Assembly (NCBI RefSeq): GCF_000745485.1
Contig: NZ_KN050694.1
Span: 40,216 to 104,215 of the forward strand
Source: Methanobacterium veterum
Lineage (GTDB): Archaea > Methanobacteriota > Methanobacteria > Methanobacteriales > Methanobacteriaceae
DNA length: 64,000 nt
Direction: 5' to 3'
In this document: positions 18,907 through 28,579 of the stretch, one piece after another
How positions within the stretch are numbered: position 1 is the first letter of the stretch
Layout: the number at the start of each line of letters is the position of its first letter
Notes under the pieces: generated by a model
What the model saw: only the letters and a program-made list of their open reading frames with translations
Databases searched by the model: none
Told to the model about the DNA's origin: nothing
Made by a program: the position numbers and the translations under genes

Positions 18907-19977
18907 ATGATTAGAGATCTCAAATTAGATAACTTAAAGGGAATGGCTATAATTCTAGTAGTTTTAACCCATTTTATACAGGAAACTCAATTTTACAATC
19001 TCTTTGCGTTTAATTTTACTTATAAATTCGTATATCTTTTTCACATGCCATTATTTATATTTATTAGTGGATATCTTTCTAAAATTAGTCCAGATAGTGG
19101 TATGAAAGCATTTAAAGGTGTTTTTATACCTTATTTGATATTTGAAACTTTATGGATTGTATTTATCTTTTTAAAAAATGGAACTATTCCTTCAGCCATG
19201 TATTTTGTACCTGAAGTTGGTTTATGGTACCTGCTGAGCTTATTCTTCTGGAGAACAATGTTGCCTGTTGCAAATAGGATAAAATATATTTTCTGGATTA
19301 GTATTTTGGTAGGATTATTTGTAGGGGCTGTAGATTTTAAAATAGGATTTTTATCAATTTCCAGGACTATCTGTTACTTCCCTGTTTTTCTTTTAGGGTT
19401 CTATTTCAAAGATATGAAAGAAAAGTTCGTTATAAACAAGTATTTAGCTGGAGGAATTTTAATTGTGCTGCTTACAGCAGTCACGTTCTTAGTTAAGCCA
19501 TACACAGCTAACATTTTAGAGCTAAAACTTTCTTATTCTGCTCTGCACCTTGGGAATTTAGAAGGAATTATTTTAAGGTTTATAGTCATGGTTGTTGGAA
19601 TGATAAGTGTTATCCTTTTATTTAATATCATGACTTCTAAGAAGACATTTTTAACTAAAATTGGAAGGAATTCATTGCCAGTTTATGTCCTGCAGTTTTA
19701 TTTCATTTTCAATTTACCTATTATTATTAATTACCTTGGTTTAAATTTTATATTCAAGGACTATCTTCTTACCACTCTCTATGTTATCTCAGCTACAGTT
19801 ATGGTAACATTTATCTTATCTAGAGATAAGGTGAATGAATATGTAAATACTTTAATTAAAGTTGTTACAGGAATTTTGGTAAAAGATGAATCGCAAAATG
19901 ATAATGATTTTCCATTTAGCAATATACGTGGATTCTTGGATAAAATATTAAGCTTTAACAGCATTTATAAGAGATAG
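18907..19977 (+). CDS. acyltransferase-3 family membrane O-acyltransferase, paralog 3
   Basis: The most divergent of the three paralogs (LDNLKGMAIILVVLTHF, FHMPLFIFISGYLSKISPDS), with a longer polar C-terminus (about 25 extra residues). The 45 bp upstream match those of paralog 1 (ATACTAAT, ACATTGTAA, TACTTGTG), so gene and promoter were duplicated together. An in-frame GTG at 18898 is an alternative start, but it is homologous to the GTGAT ribosome binding sites of the paralogs. Role: acylation of a surface polymer, substrate unknown. Confidence 0.8.
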   Translation: MIRDLKLDNLKGMAIILVVLTHFIQETQFYNLFAFNFTYKFVYLFHMPLFIFISGYLSKISPDSGMKAFKGVFIPYLIFETLWIVFIFLKNGTIPSAMYFVPEVGLWYLLSLFFWRTMLPVANRIKYIFWISILVGLFVGAVDFKIGFLSISRTICYFPVFLLGFYFKDMKEKFVINKYLAGGILIVLLTAVTFLVKPYTANILELKLSYSALHLGNLEGIILRFIVMVVGMISVILLFNIMTSKKTFLTKIGRNSLPVYVLQFYFIFNLPIIINYLGLNFIFKDYLLTTLYVISATVMVTFILSRDKVNEYVNTLIKVVTGILVKDESQNDNDFPFSNIRGFLDKILSFNSIYKR

Positions 19978-20018
19978 AAAATTTAAGTATACTTATTAAT
20001 ATAAAAAAAGGAATTTCT

Positions 20019-20978
20019 ATGGATACAAAAATTTTAGTTATTATACCTAATTTCAATGGGAGACACTTCCTTAAGACGTGCCTTGATTCGATTAAAAAGC
20101 AAAATTACCTCTTTTATGAGGTAATAATCATAGATAACGCGTCATCTGATGAAAGTGTAAGGTATATCCATGAAAATTATCCTGAATTCACTTTAATACA
20201 AAATAAAGAAAATTTGGGCTTCGCAGCCGCAGTTAATCAGGGAATTAGGAGTTCATCTTCAGAGTATGTGTTTCTTTTAAATAATGATGTTGAACTAGAG
20301 CCAGATTCCATTTCAAATCTTTTAAAATGTATTGAAAAAGATGAACGTATATTTGCAGTCTCTTCCAAGATGATCCGCTACAACGATAGGCGTAAAATGG
20401 ACGATGCTGGAGATGAATACACTATTTTGGGCTGGACCCGGAAAGTAGGCGATGGAAAATCTCCGGATCTATATGTTGCAGAAAGAGAAACTTTCAGTGC
20501 CTGCGCTGGAGCTGCTCTTTATAGAAGAAGCATTTTAGATGAACTGGGCTGCTTCGATGAAAACTTCTTTGCATATATGGAAGATGTGGATATCAGCTAT
20601 AGAGCAAGAATTCAAGGATATAAATGTGTATATTGTCCTGAGGCGGTTATCTATCATTTTGGCAGTGGAACCAGTGGTAGTAAGTATAATGAGTTTAAAA
20701 TCAGATTAGCTGCAAGGAATAATGTTTATGTTCCATATAAGAATATGCCATGGCCTCAACTGGTAATAAATGGTATTTTTTTACTTGCAGGCTACTTCAT
20801 AAAGTATATATTTTTCTTTAAAAAAGGACAGGGCAGTACCTATTTAAATGGTCTAAAAGAGGGATTTAATTCTTTAGGGAAACTTGAAAAAACGAAATAT
20901 GAACATAAAAATATTACCAATTATTTAAAGATAGAATGGCTTTTAATTAAAAATACTGTAAAATTTATTTTTTTTTAA
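20019..20978 (+). CDS. GT2 family glycosyltransferase (WbbL/rhamnosyltransferase-like)
   Basis: The 319-aa protein shows the order of motifs of GT2 enzymes: VIIPNFNGRHFLKTCLDSI, IIDNASSDES, NLGFAAAVNQGI, LLNNDVE (DxD-like, about residue 92), CAGAALYRR, DENFFAYMEDVDISYRAR with the ED catalytic pair, and YHFGSGTSG. A hydrophobic segment near residue 250 probably anchors it. It would add one sugar to a lipid-linked glycan. The final codons lie inside a 95-bp unit that is repeated in the DNA that follows. Confidence 0.9.
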   Translation: MDTKILVIIPNFNGRHFLKTCLDSIKKQNYLFYEVIIIDNASSDESVRYIHENYPEFTLIQNKENLGFAAAVNQGIRSSSSEYVFLLNNDVELEPDSISNLLKCIEKDERIFAVSSKMIRYNDRRKMDDAGDEYTILGWTRKVGDGKSPDLYVAERETFSACAGAALYRRSILDELGCFDENFFAYMEDVDISYRARIQGYKCVYCPEAVIYHFGSGTSGSKYNEFKIRLAARNNVYVPYKNMPWPQLVINGIFLLAGYFIKYIFFFKKGQGSTYLNGLKEGFNSLGKLEKTKYEHKNITNYLKIEWLLIKNTVKFIFF

Positions 20979-21213
20979 TACAAAGCCTTTTAATATACTG
21001 TGAAAATATTACCAATTACTTAAAGATAGAATGGTTTTTAATTAGAAATACTGTTAAATTTATTTTTTTTATACAAAGCCTTTTAATATACCTTTGAAAA
21101 TGTAAGATGTATTATTTAAAGATAGAATGGCTTTTAATTAAAAATACTGTAAAATTTATTTTTTTTTAATACAAAACCTTTTAATATACTGTGAAAATGT
21201 AAGATGTGGTATT
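20908..21213 (+). repeat. 95-bp tandem repeat, three copies plus a partial fourth, covering the glycosyltransferase 3' end
   Basis: Copies begin at 20908, 21003 and 21097, with a truncated fourth at 21194. Shared blocks are TTTAAAGATAGAATGG, TTTTAATTA, AATACTGT, TAAATTTATTTTTTTT, ACAAA and CCTTTTAATATAC. Copy 1 contains the last 23 codons and the stop of the preceding gene. Copies 2 and 3 still encode similar peptides but have drifted. The unit ends in a T-run, so the duplication also multiplied a probable transcription terminator. Confidence 0.9.
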
Positions 21214-21600
21214 TGATATGATCTATAATTATAAGTACCTGTAAATTAAATTTTTTAAATAAAAATACAAAATTTTTACTAATTATATTTAACTGGATAT
21301 TATTAATTATATTTATTATTAGACTTAATTTTTTCTAGATAATGTACTATTTTTTTATAAATATTGCATTTTTTTTTAATTATTTGACTAAAATATGTTT
21401 TTTTATTAAAAATATTATTAAATTTATTATTATATGAAAAATGTATAGTAAAGCTTATCTTTCTTATTTTAATATAATATTATAACCTCCTGAAATGTTA
21501 AATAACTTTTCAATCTAGTAATCAAAAAATTAAAGAAAGTATTACTTCAGATTGAATGTTTCAATTCTCAAGTAGAATATTTTATATAGAGGCGGAGTTT

Positions 21601-22536
21601 ATGGACTTATCTATAATAATAGTGAACTATCGTACATATGATTTAACAAAACAAACCATAGAATCTGTAATCAACAAAAACCACCCTTTCAGTTATGAAA
21701 TATACGTGGTGGACAATGCATCAGCTGACGGCAGTCTCGAAAATCTAAAAAAAGATTTTTCCAGAGAATCAGAAAATGGTCTAATTAAATTTATTGCAAA
21801 TGAAGAAAATAAAGGCTTTGCCCACGCAAACAATTTGGCCCTGAATCAAATATCTTCTAAATATGTACTGTTACTTAATTCTGACACCATAGTTGTTGAC
21901 GACTGCATTGAAAAATGCATAGACTACATGGAAAATGATAATACATTAGGTGCAGTGGGATGTAAAGTTGTTCTACCAGACGGCACGTTGGATAAAGCAT
22001 GTAGGAGAAGTTTTCCCAATTTCAATGTTTCATTTTATCGAATGACAGGATTGTCACATATTTTTCCAAAAAGTGAACGTTTTGGAAGGTATAACCTCAC
22101 ATATCTTGATGAAAATGAAACTTATGAAGTTGATTGTTTAGTTGGAGCTTTCATGCTGCTAAGATCTGCTGCTATCCGTCAAGTAGGGCTTCTAGATGAA
22201 ACATTTTTCATGTATGGGGAAGATATTGACTGGTGCTATAGAATTAAAGCAGCTGGCTGGAGAATAGTGTATTACAGTGATGCTGAAATAATCCATTACA
22301 AGGGAGCAAGCAGTAAACAAAAAAACAAGCTCATATATGAGTTTTACAGGGCAATGTATATCTTTTACAACAAACATTACAAAGATGAATATTCTAGAAT
22401 TATAACCGCAATTACATATGCAGGAATATGGGGAATGTATGGATTAAAACTATCTTTAAACACATTAAAAACTAACTATGGCATGATTATGCCCAATAAA
22501 CCTCCAAAAGAACCTGTTTCGCAACTATCTAAATGA
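21601..22536 (+). CDS. GT2 family glycosyltransferase
   Basis: About 311 aa. Motifs: [74 protein letters not shown] and IIHYKGASS, all characteristic of GT2 rhamnosyl- or galactofuranosyl-type transferases. An in-frame ATG at 21556 would add 15 residues, but GGAG just before the ATG at 21601 and the family N-terminus beginning at [10 protein letters not shown] favour 21601. It precedes the sugar-1-phosphate transferase by 25 bp, so the two are likely co-transcribed. Confidence 0.9.
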   Translation: MDLSIIIVNYRTYDLTKQTIESVINKNHPFSYEIYVVDNASADGSLENLKKDFSRESENGLIKFIANEENKGFAHANNLALNQISSKYVLLLNSDTIVVDDCIEKCIDYMENDNTLGAVGCKVVLPDGTLDKACRRSFPNFNVSFYRMTGLSHIFPKSERFGRYNLTYLDENETYEVDCLVGAFMLLRSAAIRQVGLLDETFFMYGEDIDWCYRIKAAGWRIVYYSDAEIIHYKGASSKQKNKLIYEFYRAMYIFYNKHYKDEYSRIITAITYAGIWGMYGLKLSLNTLKTNYGMIMPNKPPKEPVSQLSK

Positions 22537-22561
22537 GATATATTGATGAATTGGTGATGGA

Positions 22562-23962
22562 ATGATCAGGCAAAATCAAAGATTTTTTAATCTGGCTCAA
22601 GTAATTATAGACATAATGGTAATCGCATTTTCACTCATATGCGCATGGTTTGTCCGCTTTCAGAGTAATTTATTTATTCATGAGTCTAATTTAGGTTTTG
22701 GATACTATATGTTATCCCTTTTAGTCATTATACCATTATATATTTTATTATATTCTGTTTTTGGTTTATATACACCTCAAAGGACTAAAAGCGTTAGATC
22801 ATTGCCTGTAAATATCATTAAAGCAAATGTTATGGGATTATTAATGCTTGTGACATTCCTTTTTATAATTGAACAAATTGATTACTCCAGGTATTTACTT
22901 GCATTATTTGCCGTATTCAGTACAGTATTTTCCAGTATTGAAAGAATCATATTCAGACAATCACTTCGATTTATACGCAGCAAGGGTTTTAATATTAAAT
23001 ATATTCTAATGGTAGGGGGAGGAGTACTAGGTGAACAGGTTGCAACTAAACTCAATCAGCGTGAATATCTTGGATATAATATAATAGGATTCTTAGATGA
23101 TAATATTGAAAATGGACATAAAATTGCAAATTCCCAAATAATAGGAAACATTGATGACTTATGTGATGTTATTTTAACAAATCAGATAGATAAGGTAATT
23201 ATAACAATATCACCAAGACATTCTGCTCTATTGGAATCTATAATAGATTTATGCGAAAGGTATGGTGTAAAAGCAGAAATTGTACCTGATTATTATAGAT
23301 ACTTCCCTGCAAAACACTATATCGATATGATAGATGACATTCCAATTATAGACATTAGATACGTTCCTCTGGATAGTTCGTTTAAAAAAATTGTTAAAAG
23401 AATTTCAGATCTTTTATTTGCTATAACAGGCATTATACTTCTTTCACCTGTTCTGCTTTTAACCGCGGTTATAATAAAATTAAGTTCTCCAGGACCAATT
23501 ATATTTAAACAGGAAAGGATAGGGTTTAACAGGAGAAAATTTGTGATGTATAAATTTCGTAGTATGAAAATTCAGGACGAAGAAGCAGAAAAACATCAAT
23601 GGACAGTTAAAGATGACCCCCGTACCACTAAATTTGGTTCATTTATCAGGAAAACAAGCATTGATGAACTTCCACAGCTTTTTAACATATTAAAAGGAGA
23701 TATGAGCTTAATAGGCCCTAGACCTGAGCGCCCTTATTTTGTAGAAAAGTTCAGGGAGGAAGTTCCAGATTACATGATTAAACATCATGTACGTCCCGGG
23801 ATGAGTGGTTGGGCTCAAGTACATGGGTGGAGAGGAAATACTTCCATCAAAAAGCGGATAGAATTTGATATCTATTATGTGGAAAACTGGACTTTAATTT
23901 TAGATATAAAGATATTTCTAATGACTTTAATCCAGGGTTTTGTTAATAAGAATGCTTATTGA
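22562..23962 (+). CDS. polyprenyl-phosphate sugar-1-phosphate transferase (WbaP/WcaJ/CpsE family)
   Basis: The 466-aa protein has four N-terminal membrane helices (to about residue 120), a nucleotide-binding-like middle domain (YILMVGGGVLGEQVA, about residues 145-158), then a membrane helix and the catalytic bacterial-sugar-transferase domain: KRISDLLFAITGIILLSP, FKQERIGFNRRKF, YKFRSMK, KTSIDELPQLFNILKGDM, GPRPERPYF. It starts glycan synthesis by moving a hexose-1-phosphate from a UDP-sugar to a lipid phosphate carrier, probably dolichyl phosphate in an archaeon. GGTGAT three bases before the ATG fixes the start. It is a strong candidate for the initiating enzyme of this locus. Confidence 0.9.
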   Translation: MIRQNQRFFNLAQVIIDIMVIAFSLICAWFVRFQSNLFIHESNLGFGYYMLSLLVIIPLYILLYSVFGLYTPQRTKSVRSLPVNIIKANVMGLLMLVTFLFIIEQIDYSRYLLALFAVFSTVFSSIERIIFRQSLRFIRSKGFNIKYILMVGGGVLGEQVATKLNQREYLGYNIIGFLDDNIENGHKIANSQIIGNIDDLCDVILTNQIDKVIITISPRHSALLESIIDLCERYGVKAEIVPDYYRYFPAKHYIDMIDDIPIIDIRYVPLDSSFKKIVKRISDLLFAITGIILLSPVLLLTAVIIKLSSPGPIIFKQERIGFNRRKFVMYKFRSMKIQDEEAEKHQWTVKDDPRTTKFGSFIRKTSIDELPQLFNILKGDMSLIGPRPERPYFVEKFREEVPDYMIKHHVRPGMSGWAQVHGWRGNTSIKKRIEFDIYYVENWTLILDIKIFLMTLIQGFVNKNAY

Positions 23963-24066
23963 ATGATTTTTGAGCATATTGAATCATACCAATATTTACC
24001 AAAGGTTATATGGTATGAATTACTATTACTATTTTTAAATTCAAGATTTGATTGTAGGTTAATAAT

Positions 24067-24798
24067 ATGTCATTGAAAGATATGTCGTGGAAAAAGAAAA
24101 TTGCTATCATAATTCTAGTCATTTTCATTGCCGGCATTTTATTTGTAGCTTATGAATATGAAACTACAACTTCGGATGAAAATGTACTGCAAGGAGACCA
24201 TAACATACTTATTCTCTGTGCAGACCCTTCAGAAAAGAGGCCGGGTATTGGGGCTGTAGATATGGCTTTTGTAGTCCATACACATGATGGAAATATTGAA
24301 AATGTAACACCAATATATCCTGGCGGTATGGCCCATCCAACTGCTTCACCTCCGGAGTATCTAAAAGAAACACAGGGCGTAAATAAGCTTTATCTCCATG
24401 ATTCCCTATGGGATGCTAATGTAGAGACCGGAACTAAGCTAGCTCAAGAGATTGTTCAGTATAATACTGGTTATAAAACGGATGTTGTTGTAGTGGTAAC
24501 TCCTGATGCTATAGATGCGTTGATAAATTCTATTGGGCCGATATACGTTAATGGCACAGATGTTACTGGTAGTTCTATAGCTTTCGTACGAAATGAACAG
24601 TATAATGAAAATATGAGCAGGGGTGAAGCCGTAAAATCGGTTATGAATCCTATGATAAATGCTATAAAGGATAAAAGTAAATTTTCTGCATTTTTACAGA
24701 CAGCTACTGCCCAATATGCTCAAGGGAACATAATAGTTGTCCCAAAAGATGCATTTGTAAAGATAGCTATTGCATATGGGTTTAAATCTTTACTTTAA
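24067..24798 (+). CDS. DUF4012 family membrane-anchored protein
   Basis: The 243-aa protein has one N-terminal membrane segment (about residues 11-29) and an extracytoplasmic domain containing NILILCADPSEKRPGIGAVD and repeated mentions of a ligand-binding-like fold. It resembles DUF4012 proteins, which often sit beside sugar-1-phosphate transferases in polysaccharide loci and share features with LytR-CpsA-Psr ligases that attach wall polymers. A ligase-like role for it here is inference. It ends the polymer island and is followed by a hairpin cluster. Confidence 0.65.
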   Translation: MSLKDMSWKKKIAIIILVIFIAGILFVAYEYETTTSDENVLQGDHNILILCADPSEKRPGIGAVDMAFVVHTHDGNIENVTPIYPGGMAHPTASPPEYLKETQGVNKLYLHDSLWDANVETGTKLAQEIVQYNTGYKTDVVVVVTPDAIDALINSIGPIYVNGTDVTGSSIAFVRNEQYNENMSRGEAVKSVMNPMINAIKDKSKFSAFLQTATAQYAQGNIIVVPKDAFVKIAIAYGFKSLL

Positions 24799-24818
24799 TT
24801 TGTTGAATCAAAAATCTT

Positions 24819-24956
24819 TCAGAAATTCCATCAGAATCCCTCAAATTTTCAATTTTCGAATGTTTACAAAATCAAAGATTTTGTAACTGCAAACACAACG
24901 TGTTTCGTGTTTGTTGGCTTTGGTTTTTGAGAATTTCTGCAGGATTTCTTTTTTTA
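24819..24956 (+). terminator. hairpin cluster and T-run downstream of the polymer island
   Basis: A perfect 10-bp stem TTACAAAATC / GATTTTGTAA with loop AAA lies at 24864-24886, and AAACAC / GTGTTT with loop AAC at 24891-24905. Both sit inside a longer imperfect outer stem (about 24821-24844 with 24926-24949) and are followed by TTCTTTTTTTATT. It probably acts as a terminator or RNA 3'-end element. The same hairpin style recurs at 45688-45757 and 52608-52870. Confidence 0.55.
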
Positions 24957-25157
24957 TTAGTTAATAGGTAGTATCCACTCTAACTAGGATAATACACATC
25001 ATCAAGTATTATAGTAAAAACAATACTTATATACATTAAATCCACTTCAAAGTATGTTAAACAAAGGATATTTATTTAAATGCGGTATCAGCTGATTTAA
25101 GTGCAACAACTTAATTGTTTTTTATTTTTAAAATTAAAAGTTAGTCAAATCTATGGT

Positions 25158-25421
25158 TTATTTAGTATTCCATACGTCTTCAATTTCATTTAATGAAAAT
25201 TCACCTAATTTACGATGAAATTGAGTATTGTCCCAGTAATTAAACCATACTTCTGAATTTATAAGCTCAATATAGTTTGTATTCACTTTGTAAATATTAA
25301 GTCGTAATTTAACACTTAATAACACACCTTCAGTAATTCTGAAAATTTCTTTATTTTTTTCAGACTTATCTTTTATAAACCCAATGTCTTTAATTTTTTC
25401 TATAAATTCTGTCTTTTCCAA
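25158..25421 (-). CDS. small hypothetical protein
   Basis: The 87-aa protein is charged and soluble, with no signal peptide or cysteine motif. I do not recognise it. GGAG four bases before the ATG and a TATTTATA box upstream on the same strand support it being real. It stands alone between hairpin-rich and promoter-like DNA. A C-terminal LGEFSLNEIEDVW segment looks helical. Confidence 0.5.
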   Translation of the reverse strand: MEKTEFIEKIKDIGFIKDKSEKNKEIFRITEGVLLSVKLRLNIYKVNTNYIELINSEVWFNYWDNTQFHRKLGEFSLNEIEDVWNTK

Positions 25422-25810
25422 CCATGATTCTCCTTTAAAATTTGTATAAATATCTGTTTTTTTGTAATAAATAGTTTTTTTAAGTGGGCTTTATAACCGT
25501 GCCAAATCCAACAAGATTAATTACAGTTATAACGGTAAAAGAAGGATATATTGAATTACAGTTTAATCTTTATAACTGGATATCAGCATGTTTCTATGGA
25601 AATATAAAAGTTTGAGAGTAGTTTTAGTTAGTGCAATTTTTGCACAATACTCCAGAGCGTTTTTTTTTTCAAATATATCTTTAATTTAGAGTATTGCATA
25701 TTGGCATACTTATCACAAATAGAAACAATAAATTACCTGAAAATATTTAATATCGTTTAAATTATAATCATAAATTATGCTTTGAAATTATGTAAAAATC
25801 TGCTTAAATA

Positions 25811-25850
25811 GTAGTATTATTTGTGCAATACTACTAGTATTATATAATAC
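25811..25850 (+). promoter_or_regulatory. twin palindromes over the promoter of the zinc-ribbon gene
   Basis: A perfect inverted repeat GTAGTATT-N8-AATACTAC (25811-25834) is followed by a perfect palindrome GTATTATATAATAC (25837-25850) that contains the TATA box. The start codon at 25891 is about 45 bp downstream of the TATA. The placement over BRE and TATA is typical of a repressor operator. Confidence 0.6.
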
Positions 25851-25890
25851 GTTAACAAATTTAACTAATGTATAATAGTAAGGTGTTTTG

Positions 25891-26499
25891 ATGTCATCAG
25901 ACAGTAATACGGGCAAGCCATTTGATCTAAATTTCTTTGAAAATCTAAAAAGATCAAATTATGACAATGGATATTTAATATGTCATAAATGCTATGGATA
26001 TTATCCTCTTAAAGAAAATGAATCACCAGATGACTTTTTAGAATGTGAATGTGGTAGTAATCTGGAATTTTATGAAGATATTGATGATTTTATAAAGATC
26101 AAAGATTCAAAAGACTTAAATGGTGGTAACTCCGGAACAGTGAACAGTAATTATGATGAACTGCAGGAAATAGAAAATGCCCTTAAAAGCAAATCTGAAA
26201 AGAGAAAAAAGTTTTTTGAAGATTTATCAATGCGTATTAAAATGCAGGAAGACATATTGACTGAGATTAACTATGGAGAAAACGGACTATGGGATACACT
26301 TGAAGAAAAAAGTTTAGATGAAGGTATCATTGAAAACGCTGCTGTAAATATGGCTGTACAGGAAAATAATTTTTTATCTCATGTTAAAAAGCAGCGGTCA
26401 AGAGCAGAACGTGCGGAAAGCCATTATTTTACAAAAATAAGTGCAACTTTATTTATTATAACTGCGTTGGTGCTTTTATTCTTATATGCAACCACTTAA
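25891..26499 (+). CDS. zinc-ribbon protein with C-terminal membrane anchor
   Basis: About 202 aa. The N-terminal zinc ribbon is C-x2-C-x17-C-x-C (Cys31, Cys34, Cys52, Cys54) with the linker PLKENESPDDF. It is the same module, with identical spacing, as in the ABC permease at 4620-6107. A charged, probably coiled-coil segment (about 90-175) precedes one membrane helix at the C-terminus (about 183-200). No catalytic motif is seen. The start was placed at the ATG behind AGGTG (25881-25885) rather than the TTG three bases earlier. It may be a membrane-tethered adaptor or regulator; its promoter carries strong palindromes. Confidence 0.7.
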   Translation: MSSDSNTGKPFDLNFFENLKRSNYDNGYLICHKCYGYYPLKENESPDDFLECECGSNLEFYEDIDDFIKIKDSKDLNGGNSGTVNSNYDELQEIENALKSKSEKRKKFFEDLSMRIKMQEDILTEINYGENGLWDTLEEKSLDEGIIENAAVNMAVQENNFLSHVKKQRSRAERAESHYFTKISATLFIITALVLLFLYATT

Positions 26500-26590
26500 A
26501 ATCATTTTCTTTATTTCAAACAATTATTTAAAATTTAGAAATAGGGGGGGGAGGGTAAAACCCCATAACGGATATAAACACTAAAAAATT

Positions 26591-27844
26591 TTAAACTTTT
26601 ATTGCTTTTTCTACTGCTTCCAGTGTTTTTTGAATATCTTCCTTGTCATGCATGGATGATATGAAGCAGCATTCAAACTGTGATGGCGGAATAAAAACTC
26701 CATTTTTAAGTAAAGTCTGGAAGTAATGGTTGAATTTTTCAGTATCTGCAGATTTAGCACTGGCATAATCATATACTTCTTTATCTGTAAAGTATAACTG
26801 GAACATAGAGCTTAAACCAGCTATTTTAAAGTCCAGATTATTATCGGAGAGTATATCTTGAATTCCAGTTCTTATCAACTTTCCTTTTCTCTCTGATTCT
26901 GCATAAAAATTATCATTAAGCTGGTTTAACATTGCAAGTCCTGCAGTAATTGATACTGGATTTCCATTAAATGTCCCTGCTTGATAAACAGTGCCTGCTG
27001 GAGCTATCATTTCCATAAACTCTTTTTTACCAGCTAAAGCACCGATAGGGAATCCTCCACCAAGAATTTTACCGAAAGTTACAAGATCGGGAGTTACACC
27101 AAAATATTCTTGAGCTCCACCTTCAGCTATTCTAAAACCAGTGATAACTTCATCAAATATTAAGATAATATTATTTTGGCCTGTAATTTCACGTAAAAAT
27201 TTTAAATAGTCTTCTTTCGGCGGAATAAAACCTACATTTCCCATTATAGGTTCTACAATTATGGCTGCAATGTCATCCCCTTCTCTTTCTATTAAATCTA
27301 CCACAGCTTCTTTATTGTTGAAAGGTATTAAAACTGTATTTTTTGTTGTATCTTCGGGTACACCTGGTGAATCTGGCAATCCTGCAGCTCCAGAACCTGA
27401 TTTTACGAGAACGTAATCATGTGCCCCGTGGTAGGACCCTTCAAATTTGATGATCTTTTTTTTACTTGTAGCTGCCCTTGCGAGTCTTATGGCACTCATA
27501 GTTGCTTCTGTACCTGAATTTACAAACCGAACCATTTCGGCACATGGTACTTTTTTAATTACAAGTTTTGCAAGCTCAATTTCATTTTCTGTAGGAACAC
27601 CATATGCTGAACCTATTTTAAGCTGTTCTACAACTTTACCCATTATTTTTTCGTTTGCATGACCTAAAACGAGAGGCCCATATGCGAGGCAGTAATCTAT
27701 ATATGAATTTCCATCAACATCTATTATTTTAGAACCTTTTGCTTCTTTTGCAAAGAAAGGATATGGTTTATAAGCTCTAACAGGAGAATCTACTCCTCCT
27801 GGAAGATAATTTTTGGCTTCTTTGAATAATTCTTCAGATTTCAT
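26591..27844 (-). CDS. hemL: glutamate-1-semialdehyde 2,1-aminomutase
   Basis: The 417-aa class-III aminotransferase matches HemL along its length: [46 protein letters not shown] and the PLP lysine in [13 protein letters not shown] (Lys259). It converts glutamate-1-semialdehyde to 5-aminolevulinate, the C5-pathway precursor of all tetrapyrroles in methanogens, including F430, corrinoids and heme-like compounds. It lies 94 bp downstream of cbiC on the same strand, linking it to corrinoid synthesis. Confidence 0.97.
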   Translation of the reverse strand: MKSEELFKEAKNYLPGGVDSPVRAYKPYPFFAKEAKGSKIIDVDGNSYIDYCLAYGPLVLGHANEKIMGKVVEQLKIGSAYGVPTENEIELAKLVIKKVPCAEMVRFVNSGTEATMSAIRLARAATSKKKIIKFEGSYHGAHDYVLVKSGSGAAGLPDSPGVPEDTTKNTVLIPFNNKEAVVDLIEREGDDIAAIIVEPIMGNVGFIPPKEDYLKFLREITGQNNIILIFDEVITGFRIAEGGAQEYFGVTPDLVTFGKILGGGFPIGALAGKKEFMEMIAPAGTVYQAGTFNGNPVSITAGLAMLNQLNDNFYAESERKGKLIRTGIQDILSDNNLDFKIAGLSSMFQLYFTDKEVYDYASAKSADTEKFNHYFQTLLKNGVFIPPSQFECCFISSMHDKEDIQKTLEAVEKAIKV

Positions 27845-27937
27845 ATTTTTAACTCCGTATCTTGTTAGCTAATTGGTAAGTTTGGAATAATTAAATGTAA
27901 TTTAGTTTGGATTTACACGTATAATATGGCTTACTGT

Positions 27938-28579
27938 TTAATCTAATTTTTCAAGTCCAATAAGCGAATTTGCAATGGCCACTGCAACTGGTGTCCCGCC
28001 TTTTGGCCCTTGAGTTATAATATTAGGTATTTTGGTCTTTGTAAGTGCTTCTTTAGATTCTGCAGCACCAACAAATCCGACTGGGACCCCTGCAATGGAT
28101 CTAGCTTTCATACCTTCATTTTCAACCAGATTTATAGCTTCAAAAAGTGCTGTGGGGGCATTTCCAATTACAATAATTCCATCAAAACCTTCTTCATGTG
28201 CAATGCGCATTGCAGCGGCTGCTCGAGTTATCTGTTCTTCTTTTGCAAGTTTAATGGCATCTTCATGGCTGATATAACACTTTATTTCACCTTCATATTT
28301 ATTTATTCCAACTTTGACCATATTTATGTCTGTAAGAATGTCTTTCCTGGCTTTAATTGCTTTTATACTTTCATCAACAAAATTAGAAGATATTTCAGTG
28401 ATATCTGCATATTCCGGATCTGCTGTAGAATGAACTATTCTCTCAACTATCCTTTGCTCGGCTGGAGAAAGATCCTTTATTTTATCTGCAATTAATGATC
28501 TTACTATTTCTCTACTTTTAGAAGCTATATCATAGCCCTGTTTTGTTGATGCACCCATGAAAATAGAATCGTTACCCAT
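27938..28579 (-). CDS. cbiC: cobalt-precorrin-8 methylmutase
   Basis: About 213 aa. The CbiC/CobH family features are VERIVHSTADPEYAD, with the catalytic histidine, and GNAPTALFEAI, GVPVGFVGAAESKEAL and ITQGPKGGTPVAVA. It moves the C11 methyl group to C12, converting cobalt-precorrin-8 to cobyrinate in the anaerobic cobalamin pathway. A longer frame reaches 28636, but the first 19 residues have no family counterpart, and GATGTGA just before the ATG at 28579 supports the shorter form. It is probably co-transcribed with hemL. Confidence 0.93.
   Translation of the reverse strand: MGNDSIFMGASTKQGYDIASKSREIVRSLIADKIKDLSPAEQRIVERIVHSTADPEYADITEISSNFVDESIKAIKARKDILTDINMVKVGINKYEGEIKCYISHEDAIKLAKEEQITRAAAAMRIAHEEGFDGIIVIGNAPTALFEAINLVENEGMKARSIAGVPVGFVGAAESKEALTKTKIPNIITQGPKGGTPVAVAIANSLIGLEKLD

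Noticed and set aside
20908..21213. CRISPR array
   Set aside because: The repeats are contiguous 95-bp units without spacers and derive from a gene end.
28010..28495. 161-codon rightward frame opposite cbiC
   Set aside because: It is fully antisense to a well-recognised gene, its translation is cysteine/phenylalanine-rich and unnatural, and it lacks a start signal.
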